Source: Cupriavidus consociatus (GTDB lineage Bacteria; Pseudomonadota; Gammaproteobacteria; Burkholderiales; Burkholderiaceae). From it: a stretch of 64,000 bases of DNA. A program made the translations under genes and the position numbers. A model generated the notes under the pieces. The model did not search any database. It saw nothing but the letters and a program-made list of their open reading frames with translations, and was not told the DNA's origin. The stretch covers positions 62,001-126,000 of the forward strand of contig NZ_JAGIQA010000023.1 in the NCBI RefSeq assembly GCF_017814975.1. Direction: 5' to 3'. Positions 8,791-19,767 of the stretch are shown here, piece by piece; position 1 is the first letter of the stretch, and each line of letters starts with the position of its first letter.

Positions 8791-9681
8791 TTACGCGGAG
8801 CGCTGCAATCCCGCGCGCCAGGTGCCGGGCGTGACCCCAAACGTGGCACGGAAACGGTGGCTCAGGTGGCTGGCCGAGGCAAACCCGGCACGCGCGGCCA
8901 CTTCGTGCAGGCCAGGCCGTGGCTCGGCCAGAAGCTGGCGGGCACGCTCGACACGCGCCCGCAGGATCCAGGCATGGGGCGGCATGCCGAACGAGACCCG
9001 GAACATGCGCGCGAAGTGGAATTCCGACAGGCCCGCCAGAGCGGCCAGTTCGCCGAGGGTCGGGTTGTGCGCGGGATGGCTTTCGATCCAGTCGCGCACC
9101 GTGCGCCTCGCCTGCGCCGACAGGCCGCCGCGCCAGTCCGTCGGCGCAGCGCGCCCCGCATGCTGCAGCACCAGGTGGCTGACCGCCTCATGCGCCAGAG
9201 CGTTGCAGGCCATGCGCGCCTCGGGCTGGCGCCAGTCGAGCGCGGCCAGCCGCTGGCCCAACGCGTACAGAAACGGATCGTCGGCAAAGGTCAGGTCGCG
9301 CAGCGCCACCGAACGCGGCTCGCGGTCGAGCAGGCGCACGCAGTGCCAGGCCAGCATCTCCGGCCTGAAATACAGATGAACGAATCGCTGCGGGCCGCCC
9401 ACGTGCCAGCGCGACTCATGGTCCGCCGGCAACAGGCAGAGGCGACCGGGCGCGCCTTTATTGCCGGGCTGATCGCGCCGGTAGGTGCCAAGGCCGCCTT
9501 CCAGGTAGACCGAAACAGTGTGATGGCCGGGATGGGCGTAGGCGGTATCGTCGTCCCGGTTGCGCCATAGCGCCACGCCCAGCCCATCGCCCAGCACGGC
9601 CGCGCGCTCGAGCGACGCGCGCGAGCCGGTGAGCGCGGCAAAGACCGCGTGGCGCTGGAGCGGGTCGGACGGAGCGGCCAT
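8791..9681 (-). CDS. AraC-family transcriptional regulator
   Basis: 296 aa from the ATG at 9681; an in-frame extension of 29 codons is possible but looks like promoter sequence. The N-terminal 150 residues are a cupin-like AraC ligand domain (HPGHHTVSVYLEGG, PGRLCLLPADHESRW). The C-terminal about 100 residues carry two helix-turn-helix motifs (LGELAALAGLSEFHFARMFR and LHEVAARAGFASASHLSHRF) ending in the typical FGVTPGTWR. The effector is unknown. It is transcribed away from the MFS gene's 3' end and has no obvious partner. Confidence 0.93.
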   Translation of the reverse strand: MAAPSDPLQRHAVFAALTGSRASLERAAVLGDGLGVALWRNRDDDTAYAHPGHHTVSVYLEGGLGTYRRDQPGNKGAPGRLCLLPADHESRWHVGGPQRFVHLYFRPEMLAWHCVRLLDREPRSVALRDLTFADDPFLYALGQRLAALDWRQPEARMACNALAHEAVSHLVLQHAGRAAPTDWRGGLSAQARRTVRDWIESHPAHNPTLGELAALAGLSEFHFARMFRVSFGMPPHAWILRARVERARQLLAEPRPGLHEVAARAGFASASHLSHRFRATFGVTPGTWRAGLQRSA

Positions 9682-9850
9682 GTGGCGAAGACGGAGAGGG
9701 AGCTGCCGGGGGGCGACGTCAGGGGGGCAACTTTCAGCGACGAAAGTTGGGCCCGAAAGCCGCCGCACAGGGCAGGACTATACCGCCAGCCGTGCGCTGT
9801 CGGCTCATGCGGGAGCCAGACGGAGACTATGCAGAAGCCACACAGCAACA

Positions 9851-9867
9851 CGCAGAAACGGGTACGC
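9851..9867 (+). repeat. Distal iteron copy between AraC and MFS genes
   Basis: Exact direct-orientation copy CGCAGAAACGGGTACGC in the 239-base gap upstream of the AraC gene and downstream of the MFS gene. Confidence 0.85.
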
Positions 9868-9920
9868 TTCGCGGCCCTGCCGGCCCGGACTTGCCTGGGG
9901 CGGCCACCGTCCTGCGATTG

Positions 9921-11168
9921 TCAGGTGGCGTGTTCATGCAGCTGGTCGCGCGAGGCCAGTGCCGGGAACAGCCGCATCCACACCGCCACCACCAGCAGCG
10001 TGCCGACGCCCCCAAGGATCACCGCGCCCACCGGGCCGAACAGCGCTGCGGTCACGCCGGACTCGAACTCGCCCAGCTGGTTGGAGGCACCGATGAATAC
10101 CGAGTTGACCGCACCGACACGCCCGCGCATGTCGTCGGGCGTATCGAGCTGGACCAGCGTCGAGCGCACCACCACGCTGATCATGTCCGAGGCGCCCAGC
10201 ACCACCAGCGCGGCCATCGACAGCGGCAGCCACGTCGACACACCAAACACCACGGTGGCAACGCCGAACAGCGCGACCGCGCCGAACATGATGCGCCCGG
10301 CGCGCCGGTTCAGCGGGTGGCGCGCCAGCCACAGCGCCATGACCAGCGCACCGACCGCCGGCGACGAGCGCAGCAGTCCGAGGCCCCACGGCCCGGTATG
10401 CAGGATGTCGCGCGCGTAGATTGGCAGCAGTGCCACCGCGCCGCCCAGCAGCACCGCGAACAGGTCCAGCGAGATCGCGCCCAGCAGCACCGGCCGGCTG
10501 CGGATATAGGCAAAGCCGGCAAACACCGTGCTCACGCTGACCGGCGCGGTCAGCCGCTGCGCGGCCTGGCGCAGCGTGATGCCGCTGACCAGCACCGCGG
10601 CGATGACGAACAGCGTCGCGCTCAGCGCGTACACCACGCCAGGGCCCGCCACGTAGGCGAAGCCGCCGATGGCCGGCCCGATGATGATCGCGGTCTGCCC
10701 GGCCGAGCTGGCCAGCGCCACCGCGCGTGGTAACTGGCGGGGCGTCACCACGCTGGGCAACAGCGCCTGCAGCGTGGGGTTCTCGAACGCGCGCGTGGCG
10801 CCGATCAGTGCGACAAAGACAAAGATGTGATGGCTGTCGATCCAGCCGGTGAGGCTGGCCACGGCCATGCCTGCCGCCAGCAGCGCTTCAATCGACTGGC
10901 AGGTGCGCACGATGCGGCGCCGGTCGAAACGGTCGGCGACGTGGCCGGACATCAGGATCAGCACCACCGAGGGCAGGAACTGCACCAGCCCGACCATGCC
11001 CAGCATCAGCGGGTCGCGCGTCAGGTCATACATCTGCCAGCCCACCGCCACGGTAAAGATCTGGTAGCCGATCGTGGTGCACAGGCGGGCGAACCAGTAA
11101 CGGCGGAACACGGCGTCGCCGAAGACGCTATTCGGCTCGGCGGCCGGGACGGTGGCAGGGGAAGACAT
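9921..11168 (-). CDS. MFS transporter, EntS/DHA3-like exporter
   Basis: 415 aa from ATG 11168. About eleven or twelve hydrophobic spans are seen. The loop motif SGHVADRFDRRRIV after the second span is the MFS GX3D-(R/K) signature, and the fold resembles the EntS/MFS_3 subgroup, which exports siderophores and other small molecules. A 29-codon upstream extension exists but lacks a good start context. Its 5' end faces the TonB receptor across a shared 324-base promoter region, so a link to iron or metal handling is possible but unproven. Confidence 0.88.
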   Translation of the reverse strand: MSSPATVPAAEPNSVFGDAVFRRYWFARLCTTIGYQIFTVAVGWQMYDLTRDPLMLGMVGLVQFLPSVVLILMSGHVADRFDRRRIVRTCQSIEALLAAGMAVASLTGWIDSHHIFVFVALIGATRAFENPTLQALLPSVVTPRQLPRAVALASSAGQTAIIIGPAIGGFAYVAGPGVVYALSATLFVIAAVLVSGITLRQAAQRLTAPVSVSTVFAGFAYIRSRPVLLGAISLDLFAVLLGGAVALLPIYARDILHTGPWGLGLLRSSPAVGALVMALWLARHPLNRRAGRIMFGAVALFGVATVVFGVSTWLPLSMAALVVLGASDMISVVVRSTLVQLDTPDDMRGRVGAVNSVFIGASNQLGEFESGVTAALFGPVGAVILGGVGTLLVVAVWMRLFPALASRDQLHEHAT

Positions 11169-11409
11169 GAATGCGGGAGGGCGGGGTAGGACAGGGAAGG
11201 GGCGCCATGCAGGCGCCACAGCGATACCGGCGGCAACGCGACGGCATAAAGGCACGATTTTACGGTGCCCGCTGAATTAGTGCATACACATGCATGCGTT
11301 GCGATCTGGCGGACGGACGATGTTATTTTTTAGTCATTTTTCAGGGTCCAAATGTATCAACCGTGATGCATGGATGCGACAAACGTCCGCCTTTGGATCT
11401 GGCTAATCG

Positions 11410-11436
11410 CGTCTGAGAATCACTCGCACCTATAAT
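11410..11436 (+). promoter_or_regulatory. Possible Fur-controlled promoter of the TonB receptor gene
   Basis: A perfect TATAAT lies at 11431-11436, 56 bases before the TTG start. The bases just upstream (11414-11430, TGAGAATCACTCGCACC) contain a half-match to the Fur box (GAGAAT-ATC type). The -35 hexamer is poor, as often seen for activated or overlapping promoters. The rest of the gap 11169-11409 shows no further clear element. Fur control is inference from the gene's family and this weak match. Confidence 0.4.
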
Positions 11437-11492
11437 CCGACCCCATTCGGCGCATCCGCCAGTGGACTGCGCTGCCTTTCAGGACCCTCATC

Positions 11493-13646
11493 TTGCAGCC
11501 CGCTTTCCGACTCACCGCCGGTGCCCTCGGCGCCGCCCTGCTGTTCGCCCTCCCCGCCCATGCCCAGACTGCCGCTCCGGCCACCGCCACCGGCAGCGCG
11601 GAAACCACCCTCAGCGCCGTCACCGTGGTCGGCAACTGGCTGGACGACGCCGACGAAGCCAAGGTGCTGGAGCACCCCGGTGCCCGCACCATCGTCGACC
11701 GCGTGACCTTCCAGGAAGCCGGCGCCAACAACGTGCGTGAGGTGCTGCGCCGAGTCCCGGGCGTGCAGGTGCAGGAGAACAACGGCACCGGCGGCAGCGA
11801 TGTGTCGCTGAACGTGGGCGTGCGTGGCCTGACGTCGCGCCTGTCGCCGCGCTCGACCATCCTGATGGACGGCGTGCCGCTGGCAGTGGCGCCTTATGGC
11901 CAGCCACAGCTGTCGATGGCACCGCTGTCGCTGGGCAACCTGGAAAGCATCGATGTGGTGCGCGGCGCCGGTTCGGTGCGCTACGGCCCGCAGAACGTGG
12001 GCGGCATCATCAACTTCGCGACGCGGTCGATCCCGAAGACCTTCGCGGCCGATGCCTCGGTTTCGACCGACATCTACAGCCACGGCGGCAACGTCAAGAC
12101 CAACCCGACCGCGTTCATCGGCGGCACCAACGACAATGGGCTGGGCGGTGCGCTGCTTTATTCGGGCATCCACGGCAATGGCTATCGCGAGAGCAACGAC
12201 CACGTCAATATCGACGACCTGATGCTCAAGGGCAACTACCGGATCTCCAAGACCGACGAACTGAGCGCGGCCTTCCACTACTACGAGGGCAGGGCCGGCA
12301 TGCCCGGCGGCCTGACGGCGGCGCAGTACGCGGCCGATCCGTTCCAGTCGGTGCGGCCCTACGACAATTTCGACGGCCGCCGCAACGACTTCAGCCTGAA
12401 GTACAGCCACAACGACAACAACCGCAAGTTCGAGGTGCTGACGTACTACACCGACAGCTTCCGCGGCAGCAACATCGAGCAGCAAGGCACGGGCGCATCG
12501 GCCAACCTGCGCCGGCTGACCTCGGCGCCGCGCAACTACCATACGTTCGCGATCGAGCCGCGCTATTCGCAGCTGTTCCGCGGCGAGAACATGAGCCACG
12601 AGGTCAGCGTCGGCTACCGCTTCCTGCGCGAAGCCAGCGACGAGAAGGCCTCGCGCACGGTGTTCTACACGCCGGGCGCCATCGATCCGACCACGCTGCC
12701 GTCGCCGGTGTATCAGTCGCGCACGGGCGGCACCACCGCCAACGCGGTCTATATCGACGACACCATCAACGTCGGCAGCTGGACCATCACGCCGGGCCTG
12801 CGCTACGAATTCATCCGTTCGTACGTGACCGACAACTTCACCGGCGCGCGCAACGATGTCTCGTCCAACGAGCCGCTGCCGTCGCTGGCGGTGATGTATC
12901 ACGTCAGCGACCAGTGGAAACTGTTCGCCAACGCCGGCGTCTCGTTCGGGCCGCTGCAGTACTTCCAGATCGCGCAGACCACCAACGGCCTGACGCCCGA
13001 GAAGGCAAAGACGTACGAAATCGGCACGCACTTCAACAGCAACGGCTGGGGCGGCGAGCTGACGCTGTTCAATATCGACTTCGACGACGAACTGCAGCTG
13101 CGCGGCGGCACCGGCGGCGCGCCGGATGCGTGGACCAACCTCGGCGCCACCACGCACCGCGGCGTGGAATCGTCGCTGCGCTATGACTTCGGCGCGCTCG
13201 ACAAGTCGCTGGCCGGCCTGTCGGCGTACGCGACCTACACCTTCACCGAAGCCACCTACAACCAGGGCAACTTCGCCGGGCGCGACCTGCCGTTCTATTC
13301 GCGGCATGTGGCTACCGTGGGCATGCGCTATGCGCGCAACCGCTGGGCATTCAATATCGACGGCTACGCGCAGTCAAAGCAGCATTCGCCGGGCGACCCG
13401 AGCACGTCGACCACGTACCAGACCGCGGAGAGCGCCAATGGCGCGCTGGGCGATATCCCTGGCTACGCATTGCTGAACATGCGGCTGGGCTACGACTTCG
13501 GCAAGTCGGCGCAGAACCTGAAGGTGGCGGTGGGGGTGAAGAACCTGTTCGACAAGCGCTATTTCACGCGCTCGACGGACAACAATGCGGGCAAGTATGT
13601 GGGGATGCCGCGCACGTTCTATATCCAGGCATCGCTGGCCTATTAA
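11493..13646 (+). CDS. TonB-dependent outer-membrane receptor, FecA-like
   Basis: 717 aa. Start is TTG at 11493, eight bases after AGGA; no upstream ATG is available. A signal peptide with cleavage after ALPAHA is followed by the plug domain (VREVLRRVPGVQVQE, VGVRGL, MDGVPLAVAPYGQPQ, IDVVRGAGSVRYGPQNVGG), whose wording is close to the ferric citrate receptor FecA. The rest is a 22-strand barrel ending with aromatic ...YIQASLAY, the normal C-terminal beta signal. There is no N-terminal signalling extension, so FecIR-type control is unlikely. The exact ferric chelate is not known. Confidence 0.92.
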   Translation: MQPAFRLTAGALGAALLFALPAHAQTAAPATATGSAETTLSAVTVVGNWLDDADEAKVLEHPGARTIVDRVTFQEAGANNVREVLRRVPGVQVQENNGTGGSDVSLNVGVRGLTSRLSPRSTILMDGVPLAVAPYGQPQLSMAPLSLGNLESIDVVRGAGSVRYGPQNVGGIINFATRSIPKTFAADASVSTDIYSHGGNVKTNPTAFIGGTNDNGLGGALLYSGIHGNGYRESNDHVNIDDLMLKGNYRISKTDELSAAFHYYEGRAGMPGGLTAAQYAADPFQSVRPYDNFDGRRNDFSLKYSHNDNNRKFEVLTYYTDSFRGSNIEQQGTGASANLRRLTSAPRNYHTFAIEPRYSQLFRGENMSHEVSVGYRFLREASDEKASRTVFYTPGAIDPTTLPSPVYQSRTGGTTANAVYIDDTINVGSWTITPGLRYEFIRSYVTDNFTGARNDVSSNEPLPSLAVMYHVSDQWKLFANAGVSFGPLQYFQIAQTTNGLTPEKAKTYEIGTHFNSNGWGGELTLFNIDFDDELQLRGGTGGAPDAWTNLGATTHRGVESSLRYDFGALDKSLAGLSAYATYTFTEATYNQGNFAGRDLPFYSRHVATVGMRYARNRWAFNIDGYAQSKQHSPGDPSTSTTYQTAESANGALGDIPGYALLNMRLGYDFGKSAQNLKVAVGVKNLFDKRYFTRSTDNNAGKYVGMPRTFYIQASLAY

Positions 13647-13659
13647 GCCAGCTTCAGAA

Positions 13660-13690
13660 AAAACGGCTCGCCAAGGCGAGCCGTTTTGCT
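13660..13690. terminator. Bidirectional rho-independent terminator
   Basis: A 13-bp perfect stem (AAAACGGCTCGCC, loop AA, GGCGAGCCGTTTT) lies 14 bases after the receptor stop and 22 bases before the prfC stop. It has T-runs in both directions, so it serves both convergent genes. Confidence 0.92.
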
Positions 13691-13711
13691 TGTTGCCGCC
13701 TGGGTACGCGA

Positions 13712-15325
<1,614 letters not shown>

Positions 15326-15440
15326 GGAATCTGGCTGGGAAAAGTAGAGGGTGCGGCATCAGCCGGCACCCGGACCGGCGCCGCCGCAGGCGGCACTGCG
15401 CCGGGCCCTGCGGGACTTACGGAAGGAATGGGGCGCTATT

Positions 15441-16457
15441 TTACCGGTTCGCGGGCCAGGCCGGGGTTTTGCCTTCGCGCTTGCCATCCCCCTCCCCTCC
15501 CATGCCCGGCACGCCGCGCAGGCTGCCGAACTGCAGCGCGTACTGGCGCGTCAGCTCGGCGCCAAAGAAGAAGATCTGCGCCGAGTAGTAGATCCACAGC
15601 ATCAGCGCCACCACCGAGCCCGCCGCGCCGTAGGAGGAGGCCACGGCACTATTGCCCAGATAGAGGCCGATCAGCCGCTTGCCCACCGAGAACAGCAGCG
15701 CGGTAATGACGGCACCCATGGTGACGTCGCGCCAGGCGATGCGCGCGTTGGGCAGCATCTTGAAGATCACCGCGAACAGCGCAGTCACGACCGCAAAGGA
15801 AAACGCCGTCGAAATCACATCAGCCACCGGGGCGAACCAGGATTGCGTCCACAACTGGCCCCAGATGCGCTCGACCACCGCCAGCGCGGCATTGACGATC
15901 AGCGACACCAGCAGCATGAAGGCCAGCACCAGCACCAGGCTGAACGACAGCAGGCGCGCGCGCAGCAGCGTCTGCCAGCCTGCGGTCTTGGGTACCGGCA
16001 CATGCCAGATGTCGTCGAGGCTGCTCTTGAGTTCGGCAAAGGCGCTGGTGGCGCCGACAAACAGGATGCCCATGGCAATCAGCGCGGCCATGCCGCTGCC
16101 GCCGGCGCGGTGCGTGGCGGCCAGGATCTGCTGGATCGCCGTGGCGCCCTGTTCGCCGACCAGCCCTTCGATCTGCATGAAGATCTCGCCGCGCGCGGCC
16201 TCGGCGCCGAAGAACAGGCCCGCGATCGAGATCACCAGTACCAGGATCGGCGCCAGCGAAAACAGCATGTAGAAGGACAGCGCCGCGCCCTTGCTGGCGG
16301 CGCGGTGGTCGAACCAGGAGGCCACCGCCGCGGTGACCACGCGCAGCGTGCGCGCGCCGGTGTGGCGGTCCGGCAGCCAGTGAGGGCGGTGGGGTCGCGG
16401 CTGCGGGGCGTCGCTGCCAGGGGACGATGCGGGTCGGTGTTCGGAGTTGTCGTTCAC
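15441..16457 (-). CDS. YihY/BrkB-family inner-membrane protein
   Basis: 338 aa from a GTG start. Six hydrophobic spans lie in the BrkB/virulence factor family arrangement, with the first family segment GAALSFYMLFSLAPILVLVISIAG and a late SYGAAGSVVALMLWIYYSAQIFFFGAELT. The N-terminal 45 residues are polar and proline-rich. The family was once mislabelled RNase BN; its function is unsettled (envelope or lipid-related roles proposed). The tail GMGGEGDGKREGKTPAWPANR is low complexity. Confidence 0.9.
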   Translation of the reverse strand: MNDNSEHRPASSPGSDAPQPRPHRPHWLPDRHTGARTLRVVTAAVASWFDHRAASKGAALSFYMLFSLAPILVLVISIAGLFFGAEAARGEIFMQIEGLVGEQGATAIQQILAATHRAGGSGMAALIAMGILFVGATSAFAELKSSLDDIWHVPVPKTAGWQTLLRARLLSFSLVLVLAFMLLVSLIVNAALAVVERIWGQLWTQSWFAPVADVISTAFSFAVVTALFAVIFKMLPNARIAWRDVTMGAVITALLFSVGKRLIGLYLGNSAVASSYGAAGSVVALMLWIYYSAQIFFFGAELTRQYALQFGSLRGVPGMGGEGDGKREGKTPAWPANR

Positions 16458-16681
16458 GGCCTTGGGTTTGCCCGGTTCGGGCGCCTGGTACGCTGTGACG
16501 GATAACCGGAATGCGTGGCGCGAGCGGGCCGCGGGACGCTCCGGCAGCGAGCGTGCTTGCGTTCATCATACTGCGCATCGCGCGGCTTGCCCAAGCAGGC
16601 ACCCCCGGGCGACCTGCTACAGTAAGACCAGGCACACCTGCCGGCGCATCGGTGCCAGCGCGCCGGCGCAAGGAGGCATCC

Positions 16682-16858
16682 GTGATCCGTTTCCTCTCCG
16701 TACGCCCGGTGGCCGCCATGCTCGTGGTCGGGATGCTGGGCGTTGCCGGCTGCGAGCGCAGCCAGCCCGGCCCCAAACCCATCTCAGGCACTGCCACGAC
16801 CTCATCCGCCGCGGCCGCTCAGCCGGCTGCCCCCAGCCCGCCGGGCCAGGCCCGCTGA
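16682..16858 (+). CDS. Small lipoprotein
   Basis: 58 aa. The GTG start is set by a near-perfect ribosome site AGGAGG at 16671-16676, five bases upstream. A short basic and hydrophobic leader ends in the lipobox LGVAGC (Cys at about residue 25), followed by a short Ser/Ala/Pro-rich tail with no fold. It resembles the many tiny unassigned lipoproteins of Burkholderiaceae. Function unknown. It is divergent from the YihY gene. Confidence 0.65.
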   Translation: MIRFLSVRPVAAMLVVGMLGVAGCERSQPGPKPISGTATTSSAAAAQPAAPSPPGQAR

Positions 16859-16889
16859 CACGTTGATGCGCCCTGCCCCGGAGGACGCC

Positions 16890-16906
16890 GCGTACCCGTT
16901 TCTGCG
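16890..16906 (-). repeat. Distal iteron copy after the small lipoprotein gene
   Basis: Exact iteron GCGTACCCGTTTCTGCG, 31 bases after the lipoprotein stop. The following stretch to 17369 shows no gene I can support. Confidence 0.85.
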
Positions 16907-17369
16907 TACTGGGCCGTACTTCGCGACGGAGCCAGGCGGACAGCGCGCCCGCTGATCTCCAGGACTCGGCACTCTGGGTCCTGAACACCGGGCTCTCGTC
17001 ATTCCGCCGTGTTCCCCGCTGTTACGCCAATGCAAGGCTGAAGTAACTCCGGTTTCAAAGATGCAACCCGGTGCAGTGCGAAGAATGCGCCGCTGCCCGG
17101 GCGCGCTATCCCGCACCCGGCGTGGGTATCAGGCGGCCATGCGCGCACATGCGCGGCGGCGGCCAGCGGTGGCGCTGGCCGCACGCGTTGCAACGACGAA
17201 ACCGAATGGTCCCGTAGCGCCGCCGCCGCCGCGCGCGGCGCGGCCGGGCGGGCCGCAAACCCGCATGGCACAAGCCTTTGCGGCCATTGGCACACTTGTC
17301 GCTCAGCATTCGCAGGGGCGCTACGCGTCCGGACCATCAACCAGCCACTACTGCGGAGAGAGACCAGCC

Positions 17370-17606
17370 ATGCGTCATCCGCCTTCACGCATGACGGCGC
17401 GCCGGCGCTCATACCGGTTGGCGGGGCCCCCGCCTACGGTGACGGACCTGCTTTCGCCGCCGCTGCTGCCCTACCCGCGCGCGCGGGTCGAGCCGGCACA
17501 GCTGGATACGGCCAGCGCACCGTGCCCCGGCGGTGCGCGCCGGGCCAGGGGTCCGTCCTGCACGCGCGCAGCCGCCAGGCGTCCTGCCGGGAAGCGGCGC
17601 GCCTGA
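17370..17606 (+). CDS. Doubtful small basic ORF
   Basis: 78 codons from ATG 17370 with GGAGAGA about nine bases upstream. The product is rich in Arg, Pro and Ala, without hydrophobic segments or known motifs, as is common for chance frames in such GC-rich DNA. It is listed only because of its ribosome site and its place just before the next secreted protein gene. Confidence 0.2.
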   Translation: MRHPPSRMTARRRSYRLAGPPPTVTDLLSPPLLPYPRARVEPAQLDTASAPCPGGARRARGPSCTRAAARRPAGKRRA

Positions 17607-17708
17607 CCGGGAGCAGGTGCGAAATCAAGTGGCACGCGGGCCAGCGTGCCGGCGCGGATTTGTGCTCCGTCCCCCGGCGGGCACTTTTTTCCACGAGGAG
17701 AAGACACC

Positions 17709-18116
17709 ATGAAAGCCGCAACCCCTGCCGCAGGCGTGCTGGCCGCCTTGGCGGTCTTCTCGGCCCCTGCCGTGGCAGCCAGCTATGCCTGGTTCGATCG
17801 TCCCGACGACGCCAGCGCCAACAGTCACGCGGCGGTCAGCAATGATGTTTATGTGCGCGGCTTCGGCTGGGCGTGGGGCGAACTGCGTATGCAGCAGGAC
17901 ACCTCGCCGGGCCCGGCCGCACCTGCGGCGCCGCAAGGCCGCCGGCAGGCGCGCGACTACCCGGACCGGCGCGACGCGCCGCCCTGGCTGCAACGGGACG
18001 ACAACGGCCCGCCGCGCACGCCGCGCGGGAAGATCAGCATGAATCTCGCCGCCGTCCCGGCTGATGGGACCATTGGAGGAGGCGCGGCCGTCCAGCCTCG
18101 AGCGGTTGTGCGCTGA
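17709..18116 (+). CDS. Secreted hypothetical protein
   Basis: 135 aa from ATG 17709 with a clear GAGGAG ribosome site. A signal peptide of about 23 residues ends in APAVAA. The mature part starts SYAWFDRPDDASANSHAAV, has a GFGWAWGELRM segment and an Arg/Pro/Asp-rich disordered C-terminal half. I do not recognise the family. A weak imperfect hairpin (arms at 18141-18147 and 18163-18169) follows the stop and may end transcription. Confidence 0.65.
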   Translation: MKAATPAAGVLAALAVFSAPAVAASYAWFDRPDDASANSHAAVSNDVYVRGFGWAWGELRMQQDTSPGPAAPAAPQGRRQARDYPDRRDAPPWLQRDDNGPPRTPRGKISMNLAAVPADGTIGGGAAVQPRAVVR

Positions 18117-18276
18117 CGTGCCACGGGCACGGGGAAAGGCGGAACCGGCGAGCGGACGTCGGCGGTTCCCCTTTCCTGTGGCGCGCAGCCTGGTGCTCGA
18201 AAGCGCGGCGCCCACCCAATAGCCGCTCAATCGCAACAAACAGTGGCAGCCGGCGCTGGCGCAGTGGCTTGCCGGC

Positions 18277-19767
18277 CTACTCCCCCGCGGCGGGCTGGCT
18301 CTCCACGCGGATATTGTGCTTGTGCATCAGCCGGTACAGGGTTACGCGCGATACGTTGAGTTCGCGCGCGGCGGGCACCACGTGGAAGCCATGGCTGGCC
18401 ATCACGTTGCGGATCGCCTCGCGCTCGGCCTCCTCGCGGATCGCGTCGAGGGTCTTGCGCGGCAGTTCGGCACCGCCGTGCAGCTGCAGGTCCTCGGCCG
18501 TGATCTTGCGGTTGTCGGTCATCACGATGGCGCGGCGCACACGGTTGATCAGCTCGCGCACGTTGCCCGGCCACGCGTACTGCATCATCGCCTGGGTCGC
18601 GCATGCCGAGAAGCCGCGGATGCGCCGGTGCGCCTCGTGCCCGTGCTCGGTCAGCACGGCGTTGGCCAGCTGGAGGATGTCCTCGCCGCGCTCGCGCAGC
18701 GGCGGAATGCTCAGCGTCAGCACACACAGCCGGTGGAACAGGTCGGAGCGGAAGCGTCCGTCGCCCTGCGCAGCCACCAGGTCCACGTGCGTGGCCGAGA
18801 TGATGCGCAGGTTCAGCGGGATCGACTGGTGCCCGCCGAGTCGCGTGATGGTGCCCTGCTGCAGAAAGCGCAGCAGCGCCACCTGGCTTTCCAGCGGCAG
18901 GTCGCCGATTTCGTCGAGAAACAGCGTGCCGCCCTGCGCCTGCTCGATCCAGCCGATCTTGCGCTGGTTGGCGCCAGTGAACGCGCCCTTCTCGTAGCCG
19001 AACAGTTCGGACTGCACCAGGTGCGAGGGGATGGCGCCGCAGTTGATGGCAATGAACGGCCCCTTGCGCCGGCTCGAGGCATCGTGGATCGCCTGAGCGG
19101 CCAGTTCCTTGCCGGTGCCGGATTCGCCGGAGATGAATACCGGCGCCTCGTTGTGTGCCACCTTGGCCAGCGAGCGGAACATGGCGCGCATGGCCGCGCA
19201 CTCGCCGATCATGGTGCCGCGCGACGCCGTCTCCTGCACGCGCGCGCCATGCAGCGACGCCATGCCGTGCGCGTGCTTGAGCGTGTAGATCAGCTCCTGC
19301 ACCGAGAACGGCGTGCGCACGTAGTCCACGCAATAATCGCGGATCAGCCTGCGCACGCGCTCGTCGGCAAGCATCGCGTCGCAGGTGATGGCCACCCAGG
19401 TGACATGCAGATGCTGCAGCGCGAGTTCGAGCTGGCCGAGCTCGGCATCGCTGTATTCCGCCTGCAGGTCGATCACGCCAGCGCTTGGCGGGCTCGCGCG
19501 CACCACGCGTTCGACGTCGCGGATCTGCTGCACGCGGCGCAGTTCCCATCCCGGTCCGAAGCTGGACGGGTCAAAACCAAAATCTTCATGACGCGACACG
19601 ACCACGATCTGCGCAGTGCGTGGCGCCTTGCACAGTCGGTCCATCACGATCTCCCGGACGTTCGGCTTGTTCTTGGTTCCGGCACCCGGCGCCTGGGCCT
19701 GTGGCCGTGGCGCGGACTGGGGCTGGACTGGCTGCGGGTTGGCGCCCGCCAGCAACGTCGGTATCAC
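18277..19767 (-). CDS. VpsR-like sigma54-type transcriptional regulator
   Basis: 496 aa if started at GTG 19767, which overlaps the preceding stop as GTGA; ATG 19644 with GGGAG upstream gives 455 aa and fits the domain border better. The N-terminal receiver-like domain lacks a clear phospho-acceptor pattern. The AAA+ domain has Walker A GESGTGKE, the sigma54-contact loop GAFTGA and Walker B LFLDEIGD. A C-terminal Fis-type HTH reads VVPAARELNVSRVTLYRLM. It resembles Vibrio VpsR and Burkholderia EPS regulators, so it may control the EPS locus further along. The intact GAFTGA suggests action with sigma54. Confidence 0.9.
   Translation of the reverse strand: MIPTLLAGANPQPVQPQSAPRPQAQAPGAGTKNKPNVREIVMDRLCKAPRTAQIVVVSRHEDFGFDPSSFGPGWELRRVQQIRDVERVVRASPPSAGVIDLQAEYSDAELGQLELALQHLHVTWVAITCDAMLADERVRRLIRDYCVDYVRTPFSVQELIYTLKHAHGMASLHGARVQETASRGTMIGECAAMRAMFRSLAKVAHNEAPVFISGESGTGKELAAQAIHDASSRRKGPFIAINCGAIPSHLVQSELFGYEKGAFTGANQRKIGWIEQAQGGTLFLDEIGDLPLESQVALLRFLQQGTITRLGGHQSIPLNLRIISATHVDLVAAQGDGRFRSDLFHRLCVLTLSIPPLRERGEDILQLANAVLTEHGHEAHRRIRGFSACATQAMMQYAWPGNVRELINRVRRAIVMTDNRKITAEDLQLHGGAELPRKTLDAIREEAEREAIRNVMASHGFHVVPAARELNVSRVTLYRLMHKHNIRVESQPAAGE

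Noticed and set aside
8640..8834. Short plus-strand ORF between mscS and AraC gene
   Set aside because: 64 codons without ribosome site or motif; likely chance.
16511..16858. Longer version of the small lipoprotein ORF
   Set aside because: The GTG at 16682 has the ribosome site and the lipobox at the right distance; the upstream part is promoter-like.
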